From assembly GCA_025355855.1 (NCBI GenBank), contig JANXYU010000029.1, forward strand, positions 1-64,000: a DNA stretch of 64,000 nucleotides. Reading direction: 5' to 3'. The first letter of the stretch is position 1. The number at the start of each line of letters is the position of its first letter. The stretch comes from Actinomycetota bacterium (GTDB taxonomy: Bacteria > Actinomycetota > JAHEXW01). Below, piece by piece: positions 16,466 through 24,753 of the stretch. A program made the translations under genes and the position numbers. The notes under the pieces are model-generated. The model made no database searches. It had not been told where the DNA came from and saw only the letters and a program-made list of their open reading frames with translations.

Positions 16466-16957
16466 CTACGACGAAAAGCGCTGTAAACCAAGAGCCACGG
16501 CGGTTTCGACAACCGAAAGCGCGGTTTCGGCGCCTTTGTTCCCCTTATCGCCGCCGGCTCGCGCTTCAGCCTGGGCGTAGGTATCGGTCGTCAATACTCC
16601 GAATCCGACCGGCACCCCGGTATCCAGGCTGACGCGCAGTAACCCTTGCGCAGCCGCGGCGGATACGTAGTCAAAATGCGGCGTCTCTCCCCTAATGACC
16701 GCACCCAGCGCGATTATTCCATCGTATTGCCCGGTGTCGGCCAACGATTTTGCCAGAAGCGGCAACTCGAAACACCCGGGAACCCGGTAGACTTCCGTAG
16801 CTCGCGCGGCTGCCCCGGCGCGACTCAGCGCTTTCAGCGCCCCGGCCAGCAGTTGGTCTGTAATAGTAGCATTAAAGCGGGCGGCGACCACGGCCAAACG
16901 CATGCCGGAAGCGTCCGGCAACCCATCATCGCGAAATAGCTCTTTGTCTTCGGCCAT
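16466..16957 (-). CDS. ribH: 6,7-dimethyl-8-ribityllumazine synthase
   Basis: Lumazine synthase (163 aa) joining the pyrimidine from RibD with the butanone phosphate from RibBA. Recognisable segments are VAARFNATITDQL, VPGCFELPL, DGIIALGAVIRGETPHFDYV, GVPVGFGVLTTDT and the RAGGDKGNKG loop. Last gene of the riboflavin operon, 14 bases after ribBA, with GGAGG ahead of the ATG. Expression should follow the FMN riboswitch at the operon head. Confidence 0.95.
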   Translation of the reverse strand: MAEDKELFRDDGLPDASGMRLAVVAARFNATITDQLLAGALKALSRAGAAARATEVYRVPGCFELPLLAKSLADTGQYDGIIALGAVIRGETPHFDYVSAAAAQGLLRVSLDTGVPVGFGVLTTDTYAQAEARAGGDKGNKGAETALSVVETAVALGLQRFSS

Positions 16958-16971
16958 CTTTATCCCGCCTC

Positions 16972-18186
16972 CTATATGGTCAAGTCGTCGTCAAGCAGGT
17001 CATGACCAAGTTTAATTTTCTTTGTCTTCAGGTATTGGACGTTACCCGCTTGCGCTTTGACGCGCAGAGGTATCCGCTTTGTAACCTTTAGCCCGTATCC
17101 CTCCAGCCCGACTATTTTTCGCGGGTTGTTGGTCATCAAATGGATTGTGGTCAATCCCAGGTCGGCCAGTATCTGGGCACCGATGCCGTACGTTCTGAGG
17201 TCGGGCGCAAAACCTAGATCAAGGTTCGCCTCAACGGTATCGCGGCCTTGTTCCTGCAGTTCATAGGCCTTAAGTTTGTTTAGCAGACCAATTCCTCTGC
17301 CCTCTTCGGCCATATATAGAAGAACCCCGGAGCCTTCACGTTCGATCATTGCCAGTGCCGTTTCCAATTGCTCACCGCAATCACAGCGCAATGATTTCAT
17401 AACGTCCCCGGTCAAGCATTCGGAATGAACGCGCACCAGTACGTCTTTTCGGCCGGCTACGTCGCCTTTTACCAGGGCAACGTGCGCTTTATCATCCGGC
17501 AGAGAACGGTAAGCGACCGCCCTGAAATGGCCAAAGCGGGTCGGCATGTCGACCTCGGCTTCCCGTTCGATCAATCGCTCTGTCCGGCGTCTGTATTCTA
17601 TTAGATCCGCGACCGTTATCATTTTTAGACCATGTTCAGTCGCGACTTTCTGCAATTCCGGCACCCGTGCCATAGTGCCGTCTTCCTGCATAATCTCGCA
17701 AATAACACCCGCCGGATACAACCCGGCCAGTCTGGCCAGGTCAACCGCGGCTTCCGTATGTCCGGCCCGGGCCAGCACGCCTCCTTCGCGGGCGCGCAAC
17801 GGAAATACATGGCCGGGGCGGCTGATGTCTTCAGGTTTTGTCGCCTGTTCAACTACCGTTTTGACGGTCACGGCGCGGTCACGGGCCGAGATCCCGGTTG
17901 TTATCTTGCCTTTGGCTCCGATGCTAACGTGGAAGGCTGTTTGCTGCTCACTTGTATTGTCCGCGACCATAACGGGGATCTTCAGCTCGTCCAAACGCGC
18001 CCCTGTCATGGGCAGACAGATCAGCCCGCGACCGTAGCGCGCCATGAAATTAATCGCCGCGGCTGTTATCTTGGCCGCCGCCATAACGAAATCTCCTTCG
18101 TTCTCGCGATCCTCATCATCTGTGACTATAACCATGCGCCCGTGTTTTATATCGTCGAGCGCCGCTTCGATTGTCGCGAAACTCAC
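16972..18186 (-). CDS. ribBA: Bifunctional 3,4-dihydroxy-2-butanone 4-phosphate synthase / GTP cyclohydrolase II
   Basis: 404 aa fusion supplying both precursors of riboflavin. The RibB half (1-200) has [12 protein letters not shown], the [10 protein letters not shown] loop and [25 protein letters not shown]. The RibA half (205-404) has [24 protein letters not shown], with the zinc cysteines, [15 protein letters not shown] and [12 protein letters not shown]. The start overlaps ribE by 4 bases. Both active centres look intact. Confidence 0.96.
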   Translation of the reverse strand: MSFATIEAALDDIKHGRMVIVTDDEDRENEGDFVMAAAKITAAAINFMARYGRGLICLPMTGARLDELKIPVMVADNTSEQQTAFHVSIGAKGKITTGISARDRAVTVKTVVEQATKPEDISRPGHVFPLRAREGGVLARAGHTEAAVDLARLAGLYPAGVICEIMQEDGTMARVPELQKVATEHGLKMITVADLIEYRRRTERLIEREAEVDMPTRFGHFRAVAYRSLPDDKAHVALVKGDVAGRKDVLVRVHSECLTGDVMKSLRCDCGEQLETALAMIEREGSGVLLYMAEEGRGIGLLNKLKAYELQEQGRDTVEANLDLGFAPDLRTYGIGAQILADLGLTTIHLMTNNPRKIVGLEGYGLKVTKRIPLRVKAQAGNVQYLKTKKIKLGHDLLDDDLTI

Positions 18187-18761
18187 GGATTCCTCCTTAT
18201 GTACCTGGCTAGCATATCGACCTCTATGTTCACGGGAGAGCCCTCGCTTTTGGCCCCAAGTGTCGTCACGGCCAAAGTATGCGGAATCAACGAAACCGTA
18301 AAACCGGTCTCGTTAACGTCGACGACGGTCAGGCTGATGCCGTCTATCGCGACGCTGCCTTTAGGCGCGATAAATTCTAACAACGCCGGCTCCATCGCAA
18401 AACCCAAAATCACGGCGTTCTGTTCAGACACGCTGGACACGATTCGGCCGGCGCAATCGACATGGCCGCTGACGAAATGTCCGCCTAGACGGTCGCCAAC
18501 CCGCAACGCCATCTCCAGATTGACCGGGTCGCCAGGTTGCAGGTCGCCCAGATCGGTTTTACGCAGCGTCTCGGGCATGACATCGGCTGTGAATGTGTCC
18601 GGGGCGTCGCCGGTCACTGTGAGACAAACGCCGTTCACCGCAATGCTGTCGCCGATCTTTACGTCATTGAGCCAGTCCTCGGCTCTAATCACGAGACGCG
18701 GCGAGGCGCCTACATCTATTTCTACAACGCGCCCTAGTTTCTCTATGATTCCAGAAAACAT
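18183..18761 (-). CDS. ribE: Riboflavin synthase alpha chain
   Basis: Riboflavin synthase (192 aa) dismutating two lumazines to riboflavin. Two homologous lumazine-binding barrels are seen: the first begins [12 protein letters not shown] and contains [11 protein letters not shown], the second contains [15 protein letters not shown], plus [11 protein letters not shown] start at the second ATG of the tracked ORF because GGGAGG sits 7 bases before it and MFSGI is the family start. Overlaps ribBA by 4 bases. Confidence 0.95.
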   Translation of the reverse strand: MFSGIIEKLGRVVEIDVGASPRLVIRAEDWLNDVKIGDSIAVNGVCLTVTGDAPDTFTADVMPETLRKTDLGDLQPGDPVNLEMALRVGDRLGGHFVSGHVDCAGRIVSSVSEQNAVILGFAMEPALLEFIAPKGSVAIDGISLTVVDVNETGFTVSLIPHTLAVTTLGAKSEGSPVNIEVDMLARYIRRNP

Positions 18762-18788
18762 GTCCATTCCTCCCGATGACGCGTTCCC

Positions 18789-19889
18789 TTAGGTTTGTGG
18801 GTACGCTTCGATCATGATGTCTTCGCCAACGGTTTGGCATGTTTCAAAGCGCAGTCCGCGAGCGTCTTTAATGTCTTCGACGCCGACTCCGCCGTAAAAG
18901 CCAAGTGCCGCCGTGCCGCCAATGAGCTTAGGCGCAATGAAGAATACGTACTTGTCGACTAAGCCTTCGGTGATGAAGGCCGTTGTCAACGCGGCTCCGC
19001 CCTCGACCATTATCGAGACCATACCGCGTTGCCCCAATTCGCGCAGAAGCCGCTGCAGGTCGATGCGCTCACCGTGACGCGGCACAACCATGATCTCAGC
19101 TCCCGCCGCGCTCAGTTTCTGAGACGCGTCCAGACTCATCAAATCGGTCGTGGCGATAATCGTCGTCTGCTCAGGCGCTCCCTGAATGACTAAAGCGCTT
19201 GCCGGTATCCTGCCTTTTCCATCAACAACGACGCGAACAGGCTGGTGTCCATTGTAGCCGTCCAGGCGAACGTCAAGCCGCGGATCGTCTGCCAGCACCG
19301 TGCCGATTCCGGTTAAAACGACATCGTTAACGCTTCTTAAGGTATGGACCCGGTTCCTCGCCGGCTCTCCGGTAATCCAGCGCGAGCTGCCTGTTTTAGT
19401 GGCGATGCGGCCGTCTAGGCTCATCGCTGTCTTAAGGGTCACAAAAGGCAAACCGCTGGTAATATACTTGTTATACGCCTCGTTCAACCTCTTGGCCTCA
19501 TCCGTCAGCGGGCCTTCCTCAACGGTCACTCCAGCGGCCCGCAAGGCCAGCACCCCTCGTCCGCTCACCGCCGGATTCGGGTCGAGAGTGCCGAAGATAA
19601 CGCGGTTGATCCCGGCTTTAACAATTGCGTCCGTGCAAGGCGGTGTTCTTCCGTGAGTATTGCAGGGTTCTAAACTGACGTACATCGTGCCGCCGTAAGC
19701 CGCTTGTCCCGCCGCCTGCAAGGCATTAACCTCGGCATGCGGTCCGCCCGCATACTGATGCCAACCCTCGCCCACGATACCGCCCGATTGAACGATAACG
19801 GCCCCGACCGCCGGATTCGGGCTTGTTTGCCCTAGTCCGCGGCCGCCAAGTTCGATCGCGCGCTGCATGAATCGATCGTGTTCTGCCAA
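18789..19889 (-). CDS. ribD: Bifunctional riboflavin deaminase/reductase RibD
   Basis: Deaminase (N-terminal, 1-150) and reductase (C-terminal) acting on the GTP cyclohydrolase II product. Deaminase zinc site: HAEVNAL and PCNTHGRTPPC; reductase: KTAMSLDGRIAT, SSRWITGEPARNRVH, MVEGGAALTTAFI. The tracked TTG at 19907 lies only 2 bases from the terminator T-run and has no ribosome site; the TTG at 19889 has GGGAGAG just upstream and gives a normal N-terminus, so I use it. First gene of the FMN-controlled operon. Confidence 0.92.
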   Translation of the reverse strand: MAEHDRFMQRAIELGGRGLGQTSPNPAVGAVIVQSGGIVGEGWHQYAGGPHAEVNALQAAGQAAYGGTMYVSLEPCNTHGRTPPCTDAIVKAGINRVIFGTLDPNPAVSGRGVLALRAAGVTVEEGPLTDEAKRLNEAYNKYITSGLPFVTLKTAMSLDGRIATKTGSSRWITGEPARNRVHTLRSVNDVVLTGIGTVLADDPRLDVRLDGYNGHQPVRVVVDGKGRIPASALVIQGAPEQTTIIATTDLMSLDASQKLSAAGAEIMVVPRHGERIDLQRLLRELGQRGMVSIMVEGGAALTTAFITEGLVDKYVFFIAPKLIGGTAALGFYGGVGVEDIKDARGLRFETCQTVGEDIMIEAYPQT

Positions 19890-19909
19890 GACTCTCTCCC
19901 TATTCAAAC

Positions 19910-19939
19910 AAAAAACGCCCGATGCCAGTGCATCAAGCG
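19910..19939 (-). terminator. FMN riboswitch expression-platform terminator
   Basis: On the minus strand CGCTTGATGC, a 4-base ACTG loop, then GCATCGGGCG form a 10-pair stem (two G-U pairs) followed by TTTTTT. It lies between the FMN aptamer and ribD, so high FMN should end transcription before the operon. Confidence 0.9.
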
Positions 19940-19983
19940 CCGCGTCCCAAACGTTCGTGTTCGCTAAATAGTTATTAGACGGC

Positions 19984-20110
19984 GCCCTCTTTCATCCGGA
20001 CTATACCGTCGGCTCCGGCTTATATCGGAATCTACTCCGATCTAAGAATCGGAGCTCGCGGGCTGTCCACCGTTGTGGGTTACCGCCGGTCGGGAATCTC
20101 ACCCTGCCCT
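19984..20110 (-). promoter_or_regulatory. FMN riboswitch (RFN element)
   Basis: On the minus strand the aptamer opens AGGGCAGGGTGAGATTCCC, continues with ACCGGCGGTAACCC and AGCCCGCGAGC, and closes with GGTATAGTCCGGATGAAAGA and GGCG. These are the invariant blocks of the RFN element. The variable arm is the CTCCGATTCTT/AGATCGGAG hairpin. It precedes the ribD-ribE-ribBA-ribH operon and is followed by an intrinsic terminator, so control is by transcription attenuation. Confidence 0.97.
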
Positions 20111-20125
20111 GAAGGCTGTGTGTGA

Positions 20126-20154
20126 ATTATATCATCAATCGTCGCGACTGCGAA
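20126..20154 (-). promoter_or_regulatory. Promoter of the riboflavin operon
   Basis: Consensus -10 TATAAT (20126-20131) with TTCGCA as -35 (20149-20154) and a 17-base spacer, on the minus strand. The predicted start is about 8 bases before the RFN aptamer. The -35 lies within the last codons of the YugP-type gene. Confidence 0.7.
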
Positions 20155-20836
20155 GAATCAGGTATAGGAGCGTGACCACAGCGGACGCGGCGGCCGCCAC
20201 ATATGTTAGCGCCGCGGCGCTCAATACCCGGCGCGTGGGCTGGTATTCGTCGCCGGTGATGATACCGCTGTCGGCCAGTTGGGCCATCGCTCGGCGGCTG
20301 GCGTTGAACTCAACAGGCAATGTGACAATTTGAAACAAGACCGCTATGGCAAAAATGACTATCCCGATATTCATGATCAGATAACCTACCGAGGAATGAA
20401 ACCAACCCACGACCAGCAGGCCGACGAAAAACATCGGAATCGCCATCTGGCTGCCGAAATTTGCGGCCGGTACTAGGCCGGCTCGCAGGCGCATCGGCCA
20501 GTAGCCGCGGGCGTCCTGCATCGCGTGGCCCGCTTCATGGGCCGCGACACCCAGCGCCGCTAACGACAAGCCATCATATACATCGGGTGACAAGTGGAGA
20601 ATGCGCGCCCGGGGATCGTAGTTGTCGCTCAAATTACCTTGGACCTTATCAATCGCGACATCTTGAAGGTTATTGCTGTCCAACAACCGGCGGCTCGCTT
20701 GCGCGCCTGTCAGACCGGAAAGGGGCGCCACCTGGGAATACTTACGAAACGCTGACTTCACCCTGTACTGCGCAAAGAGGGTAAAGATTAAAACTGGCGC
20801 CATTAGTATCAGGTAAAGAGGGTCAAAGAAAAACAT
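20135..20836 (-). CDS. Membrane zinc metallopeptidase, YugP-like
   Basis: 233 aa. N-terminal membrane helix (YLILMAPVLIFTLFAQY), a cytoplasmic or membrane-embedded zinc site GVAAHEAGHAMQDA (HEXXH) near residue 100, two central hydrophobic helices (about 130-175), then EFNASRRA with the third zinc ligand region, and a C-terminal helix. This is the pattern of the YugP/neutral zinc metallopeptidase 2 family, of unknown substrate. Its end overlaps the rib promoter, while it begins 4 bases after fmt. Confidence 0.88.
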   Translation of the reverse strand: MFFFDPLYLILMAPVLIFTLFAQYRVKSAFRKYSQVAPLSGLTGAQASRRLLDSNNLQDVAIDKVQGNLSDNYDPRARILHLSPDVYDGLSLAALGVAAHEAGHAMQDARGYWPMRLRAGLVPAANFGSQMAIPMFFVGLLVVGWFHSSVGYLIMNIGIVIFAIAVLFQIVTLPVEFNASRRAMAQLADSGIITGDEYQPTRRVLSAAALTYVAAAASAVVTLLYLILRSRDD

Positions 20837-20840
20837 AGGT

Positions 20841-21752
20841 TTATTCTACCACTGCTCCCGGCCGAGGCCGGTAGCCTCGATTGAACTCCGCCCCTGTTAA
20901 TCGGGCACGGCCCGCCGGCTGCAATTCGAGTAATAGTAAAGCGCCTGAACCGCAAGCAATCACGGGTCCGGCTGCGGTTAGTTCAACAATCGTGCCGGGG
21001 GTTGCCGGCTCCGCCAGCGGCCGAGCGGCCGCGCGCCAGACTTTGATCCGACCGCCTGCGAACATGAAATATGCTCCCGGATTCGGATTAAGACCGCGCA
21101 CGAGGTTCTTAAGATTAATGGCGTCACCCGCCCAGTTTAACTTGGCTTCGGCTTTGTCGATTTTGGACGCGTACGTCGCGCCGTCCGATTGGGGCCGCCA
21201 AACCGCTTGGCCGCTTTCAATCAGGTCAAGTGCATCCAATAGCAATTCCGCTCCTACCAGGCTGAGTTTGCCGAACATGTCGCCGGCCGTGTCATCCGCC
21301 TCGATTGGTAGCGTAGCCGTTAGCAGGGTTTCACCGGTATCAACCTCCGGTGCGACCTTAACAATCGTCACTCCGGTTTCGGTGTCGCCGTTGATCACCG
21401 CTCTTTGAATGGGCGCCGCCCCGCGATAGCGAGGCAAAATCGAGCCGTGAATGTTTATCGCTCCGAACCGCGGTTCTGTCCATGCCCAAGACGGCAGTAT
21501 GCGCCCATAGGCGGCGACTACCACCAATTCCGGTTGATAGGACATAAATCTGTCTTGGGCCGCCTGATCGCGTAGGGATTCCGGCTGCCAGACCGTCACG
21601 CCGCCAGCCGCGGCAGCAGTATGCACCGGGGTAGGAATCATCTTAAGACCACGTCCGCTTGGCCGGTCGGGCTGGCTGATTGCGACCACGAGTTCGTGGC
21701 GGCTCTCCAGGAGAGCCAGTAACGGCGGGACGGCGAAAGCGCCCGTACCCAT
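20841..21752 (-). CDS. fmt: Methionyl-tRNA formyltransferase
   Basis: Formylates initiator Met-tRNA (303 aa from the first ATG). Motifs: MGTGAFAVPPL, AAYGRILP, NIHGSILPRYRGAAPIQRAVI with the formyl-folate site, and the C-terminal OB-fold domain. Family proteins usually start five or six residues earlier (as in MRIVFMGTPEFAVP); here the equivalent codons ATA ATC CGG CTC GCC TAT precede the ATG in frame with no ATG/GTG/TTG. An ATA or ATC start overlapping the def stop is therefore possible. Paired with def next door, as usual. Confidence 0.92.
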   Translation of the reverse strand: MGTGAFAVPPLLALLESRHELVVAISQPDRPSGRGLKMIPTPVHTAAAAGGVTVWQPESLRDQAAQDRFMSYQPELVVVAAYGRILPSWAWTEPRFGAINIHGSILPRYRGAAPIQRAVINGDTETGVTIVKVAPEVDTGETLLTATLPIEADDTAGDMFGKLSLVGAELLLDALDLIESGQAVWRPQSDGATYASKIDKAEAKLNWAGDAINLKNLVRGLNPNPGAYFMFAGGRIKVWRAAARPLAEPATPGTIVELTAAGPVIACGSGALLLLELQPAGRARLTGAEFNRGYRPRPGAVVE

Positions 21753-21766
21753 ATAGGCGAGCCGGA

Positions 21767-22255
21767 TTATCCTCTGTCCTCTCGAATCATTTCGTGGATA
21801 AGGCGGCGCCGTTCTTCTTCGGTTGTGCGGTCAACAATCATCACGCCGTTCAAGTGATCAATCTCATGTTGAAAAAGCCTAGCCAACAAGCCTTCGGCAT
21901 CTATCTCTTGGATTGCGCCAAGCTCGTCGAACGCCTTGATCTTTACGGCCGCGCGACGACGTACAGTTACCTCGCCGCCGGGGATACTTAAACAGCCTTC
22001 CGTATCTTCCTCCATTTCAGGGCTTTCCCACACTACTTGCGGATTGAGCATGACGCGCAGGCCCTCGCCCATATCGTAAACAAAGATACGCTTTAGGATG
22101 CCGACCTGGGGCGCGGCTAAGCCTAAGCCCTTCGCCTCGCGCAAGGTATCGGTCATATCGTTGATTATCGTCTTCAGCTCAGCCGAATCGATATCCCCTT
22201 CCGGAACCGGATATCTTAACACCGGATCGCCCAATTTATGAATCGACAGAACCAT
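21767..22255 (-). CDS. def: Peptide deformylase
   Basis: Removes the N-formyl group from new proteins (162 aa). All three metal/active-site motifs are intact: GLAAPQVG, EGCLSIPG and HEIDHLNG. The ATG at 22255 is preferred over the GTG before it because AGGAGG is 6 bases ahead. That ribosome site lies in the 3' arm of a 10-pair hairpin spanning the priA stop codon, suggesting coupling to priA translation. Confidence 0.95.
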   Translation of the reverse strand: MVLSIHKLGDPVLRYPVPEGDIDSAELKTIINDMTDTLREAKGLGLAAPQVGILKRIFVYDMGEGLRVMLNPQVVWESPEMEEDTEGCLSIPGGEVTVRRRAAVKIKAFDELGAIQEIDAEGLLARLFQHEIDHLNGVMIVDRTTEEERRRLIHEMIREDRG

Positions 22256-22263
22256 CACTAACC

Positions 22264-22287
22264 TCCTCTGATAAGCATATCAGAGGA
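22264..22287 (-). promoter_or_regulatory. Hairpin spanning priA stop and def ribosome site
   Basis: Perfect 10-pair inverted repeat (TCCTCTGATA, 4-base loop, TATCAGAGGA). The priA TGA is in the 5' arm and most of the def Shine-Dalgarno AGGAGG is in the 3' arm. No T-run follows, so a terminator is unlikely. A ribosome ending priA would melt it. Confidence 0.6.
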
Positions 22288-24571
22288 GACTCATCGGGTC
22301 GACGTCATAGGTCAGGGCAGGCCCGTCGCGGCCGTCGCGCGGCACTAGGCTCCCATAAACGTCGCGTAAGAAGCGTTTGACCGCCGGGTCTCCGTCGGTC
22401 TTCAGCAAGATGTGCCAACGGTAACGGTTTTTCAGCCGGCTCAGCGGTGCCGGAGCCGGTCCCAGCAGTTCTTTAACGCTGGGCAGCAGGCCGTCCCCCA
22501 TCTTGTCTCGCACCAGGTCGGCAGCCCTGTTTGCCAGCGCAATAGCCGCGTCTTCGTCAGTGGCTGATATCCCGATATTGATCAGTTCAGAGAATGGAGG
22601 ATAATCCAACGCGTCTCGCAGCGTCACTTCGTGTTCATAGAAGGTGTCGTAGTCGCCGGTCAGTAGGGCTTGAATCGCATAGTTGTCTGGGTTATACGTT
22701 TGAACTAATACTTTGCCCGACGACGCCCCTCGCCCGGCCCTACCTCCCACCTGCATCATCAATTGAAAAGTTCGCTCGCCAGCTCGAAAATCAGGCAGGT
22801 TCAAAGCTGTATCAGCGTTTATTATGCCCACGAGCGTAACGTCTGGGAAGTCAAGGCCTTTTGCAATCATTTGCGTGCCTAATAGAATTCCCCCCGTCTG
22901 GGCTCGAAAGGCGACCAGCTTTGTTCGGTGCGCGTCTTTGGCGGTTGTTGTGTCTGAATCCATCCGTGTTAGCGGCGTGTCCGGGTAGAGTTCTTTGAGT
23001 TCGGATTCGACACGTTCCGTGCCCGCGCCGAAAAAGCCGATCCCGCGTCCCCCGCACTCCGGACAGACCGATGGAGCCGGTTCGGTGAAGCCGCAATGAT
23101 GACACATCAGGGCTCTCTCGCGGCTGTGATAGGTCAAAGACACGTTGCAGCGAACGCAATTTATGACATGACCGCAATCACGGCAGATAATAAAATTGGC
23201 GAAACCGCGACGATTAAGAAACAAGATAGCTTTGTCGCCGCGCCTTATCGTCTCACTCAGTTCGTCCAGTAAACGCGTGCTGAAAAAACCAGACTCACCG
23301 ACGCGCTCGGCGGACTTCATGTCCACTATCTCCACAGTGGGCATCGGCCGGTCTTCAATGCGCTTTGTCAGTTTGACCAGGCGGTACTCGGACTTGTCCG
23401 CATGGTAGCGGCTCTCGACAGAGGGGGTGGCGCTCCCCATTATGACGCCGGCCCTAGACAATTCCGCTCGCTTTATCGCGACCTCGCGAGCGTGATAGCG
23501 TGGCGTGCGGTCTTGTTTGTAGCTAGGCTCGTGCTCCTCATCAATGACGATCAGACCAAGGTTTTCGACCGGCGCCCAGACAGCCGAGCGCGCCCCCACG
23601 ACAACCGAGTAGCTGCCGTCGCGAATACGCCGCCACTGGTCGTACCGCTCGCCCAGACCTAGCCCGCTATGGAGAACGGCAACTTTTCCCCCGAACCGTG
23701 TTCGGAAGCGGCTAACCGTTTGCGGTGTCAGCGCGATTTCGGGAACGAGAGCGATGGCCGTCTGACCCCGTTCCAGAACACGTTCAATGGCGCGCAGATA
23801 GATCTCTGTTTTGCCACTGCCGGTCACACCTTGCAAGAGAAACGGACGGCCACCCGAGTCGGACCCGGTTATGGCCGTCAAGGCCTGCTGTTGTTCCGCA
23901 GTAAGCTGCAGATCTAGCGGCAGCTCTTCGGGATATGTAAAGTCCGGTTCGCGGTAGGTGTCTTCCATATATAAAGCCACCAGTCCCTTGGCGGCGAGAG
24001 CCCGCAGCGTAGCTGACGAGGCTCCGGTGAATGCCGCTACCCGATGAGCCGGCAACGGGCCGTCGGCCAGAGCTCGCAACGCTGCCGCCTGCCGCGGCGC
24101 GCGGCTTAATTCTAAAGCCGCTTGCAGCGCTTCGTCCGCCGTTATCATAAGCCTGGCATATCTCTCTTTTTTAATGTTTACTTGAGGTTGAGATATTGAG
24201 TACCGGGGTTCTTTGTCGGCAGCCGACGTCTCCTGCCGCAACCGGCGACTTCGGCCGGGCGGCAACATCAGTCGGATTACATCAGACACCGAGCAGATAT
24301 ATTTTTCGGCGGTCCAGATGGCCAGGGAAGCCATGGTTTCGTCAAAAGCGCGCGGTTCGGCCAAAACTGCCTTGATCAATTGATGTTTAGATCGGGACGG
24401 TTGGGCTAGAACTTCGATCACGTAGCCGAGCCGAGGCGTTTTTCCGAAAGGCACGACGACCGTGGCGCCGACTTGGGCGCTTTCGATCAATGTCTCTGGA
24501 ATCTCATACTCAAAAGGCCGGTCGATACCTTTGGCCGAAATATCTATGATTACTGACGCGTAGCCAGACAT
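22280..24571 (-). CDS. priA: Primosomal protein N' (replication restart helicase PriA)
   Basis: 763 aa. The N-terminal 3'-DNA-binding domain (FEYEIPE, GKTPRLGYVIEV) is followed by the helicase core with GVTGSGKTE (Walker A, about residue 245), IVIDEEHEPSYKQD (DEEH) and GSATPSVES. A zinc-binding insert of paired Cys follows (CRDC, CVRC, CHHC, CPEC), then QMIAKGLDFPDVTLVG and GGRAGRG. It reloads the replisome at stalled forks. First gene of the priA-def-fmt-YugP group and fits the repair theme with lexA and dinB. Confidence 0.96.
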   Translation of the reverse strand: MSGYASVIIDISAKGIDRPFEYEIPETLIESAQVGATVVVPFGKTPRLGYVIEVLAQPSRSKHQLIKAVLAEPRAFDETMASLAIWTAEKYICSVSDVIRLMLPPGRSRRLRQETSAADKEPRYSISQPQVNIKKERYARLMITADEALQAALELSRAPRQAAALRALADGPLPAHRVAAFTGASSATLRALAAKGLVALYMEDTYREPDFTYPEELPLDLQLTAEQQQALTAITGSDSGGRPFLLQGVTGSGKTEIYLRAIERVLERGQTAIALVPEIALTPQTVSRFRTRFGGKVAVLHSGLGLGERYDQWRRIRDGSYSVVVGARSAVWAPVENLGLIVIDEEHEPSYKQDRTPRYHAREVAIKRAELSRAGVIMGSATPSVESRYHADKSEYRLVKLTKRIEDRPMPTVEIVDMKSAERVGESGFFSTRLLDELSETIRRGDKAILFLNRRGFANFIICRDCGHVINCVRCNVSLTYHSRERALMCHHCGFTEPAPSVCPECGGRGIGFFGAGTERVESELKELYPDTPLTRMDSDTTTAKDAHRTKLVAFRAQTGGILLGTQMIAKGLDFPDVTLVGIINADTALNLPDFRAGERTFQLMMQVGGRAGRGASSGKVLVQTYNPDNYAIQALLTGDYDTFYEHEVTLRDALDYPPFSELINIGISATDEDAAIALANRAADLVRDKMGDGLLPSVKELLGPAPAPLSRLKNRYRWHILLKTDGDPAVKRFLRDVYGSLVPRDGRDGPALTYDVDPMSLL

Positions 24572-24621
24572 TTAGGCCCTTTCGACCTTAAAGATTCAAG
24601 GATTGACTCCGTCTAACGAAG

Positions 24622-24699
24622 TGGTCGGGCGGGCGGGATTCGAACCCGCGGCCTCTAGACCCCCAGTCTAGTGCGCTAACCAAGCTGCGCTACCGCCCG
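24622..24699 (-). tRNA. tRNA-Pro (anticodon GGG)
   Basis: On the minus strand a full cloverleaf can be drawn: acceptor CGGGCGG/CCGCCCG, D-arm GCGC/GCGC, anticodon stem CTAGA/TCTAG with loop CTGGGGG (anticodon GGG), T-arm GCGGG-TTCGAAT-CCCGC, discriminator A and encoded CCA. C1-G72 and A73 are tRNA-Pro identity marks. Confidence 0.95.
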
Positions 24700-24753
24700 A
24701 CGCTTAAGTTTTACATTATAGCTATCGGGGCGATGAAACGCCAAAATGAGCGG

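Noticed and set aside
17632-18792. 386-aa plus-strand ORF opposite ribBA/ribE
   Set aside because: Antisense shadow produced by GC-rich codon bias; riboflavin genes on the other strand are unambiguous.
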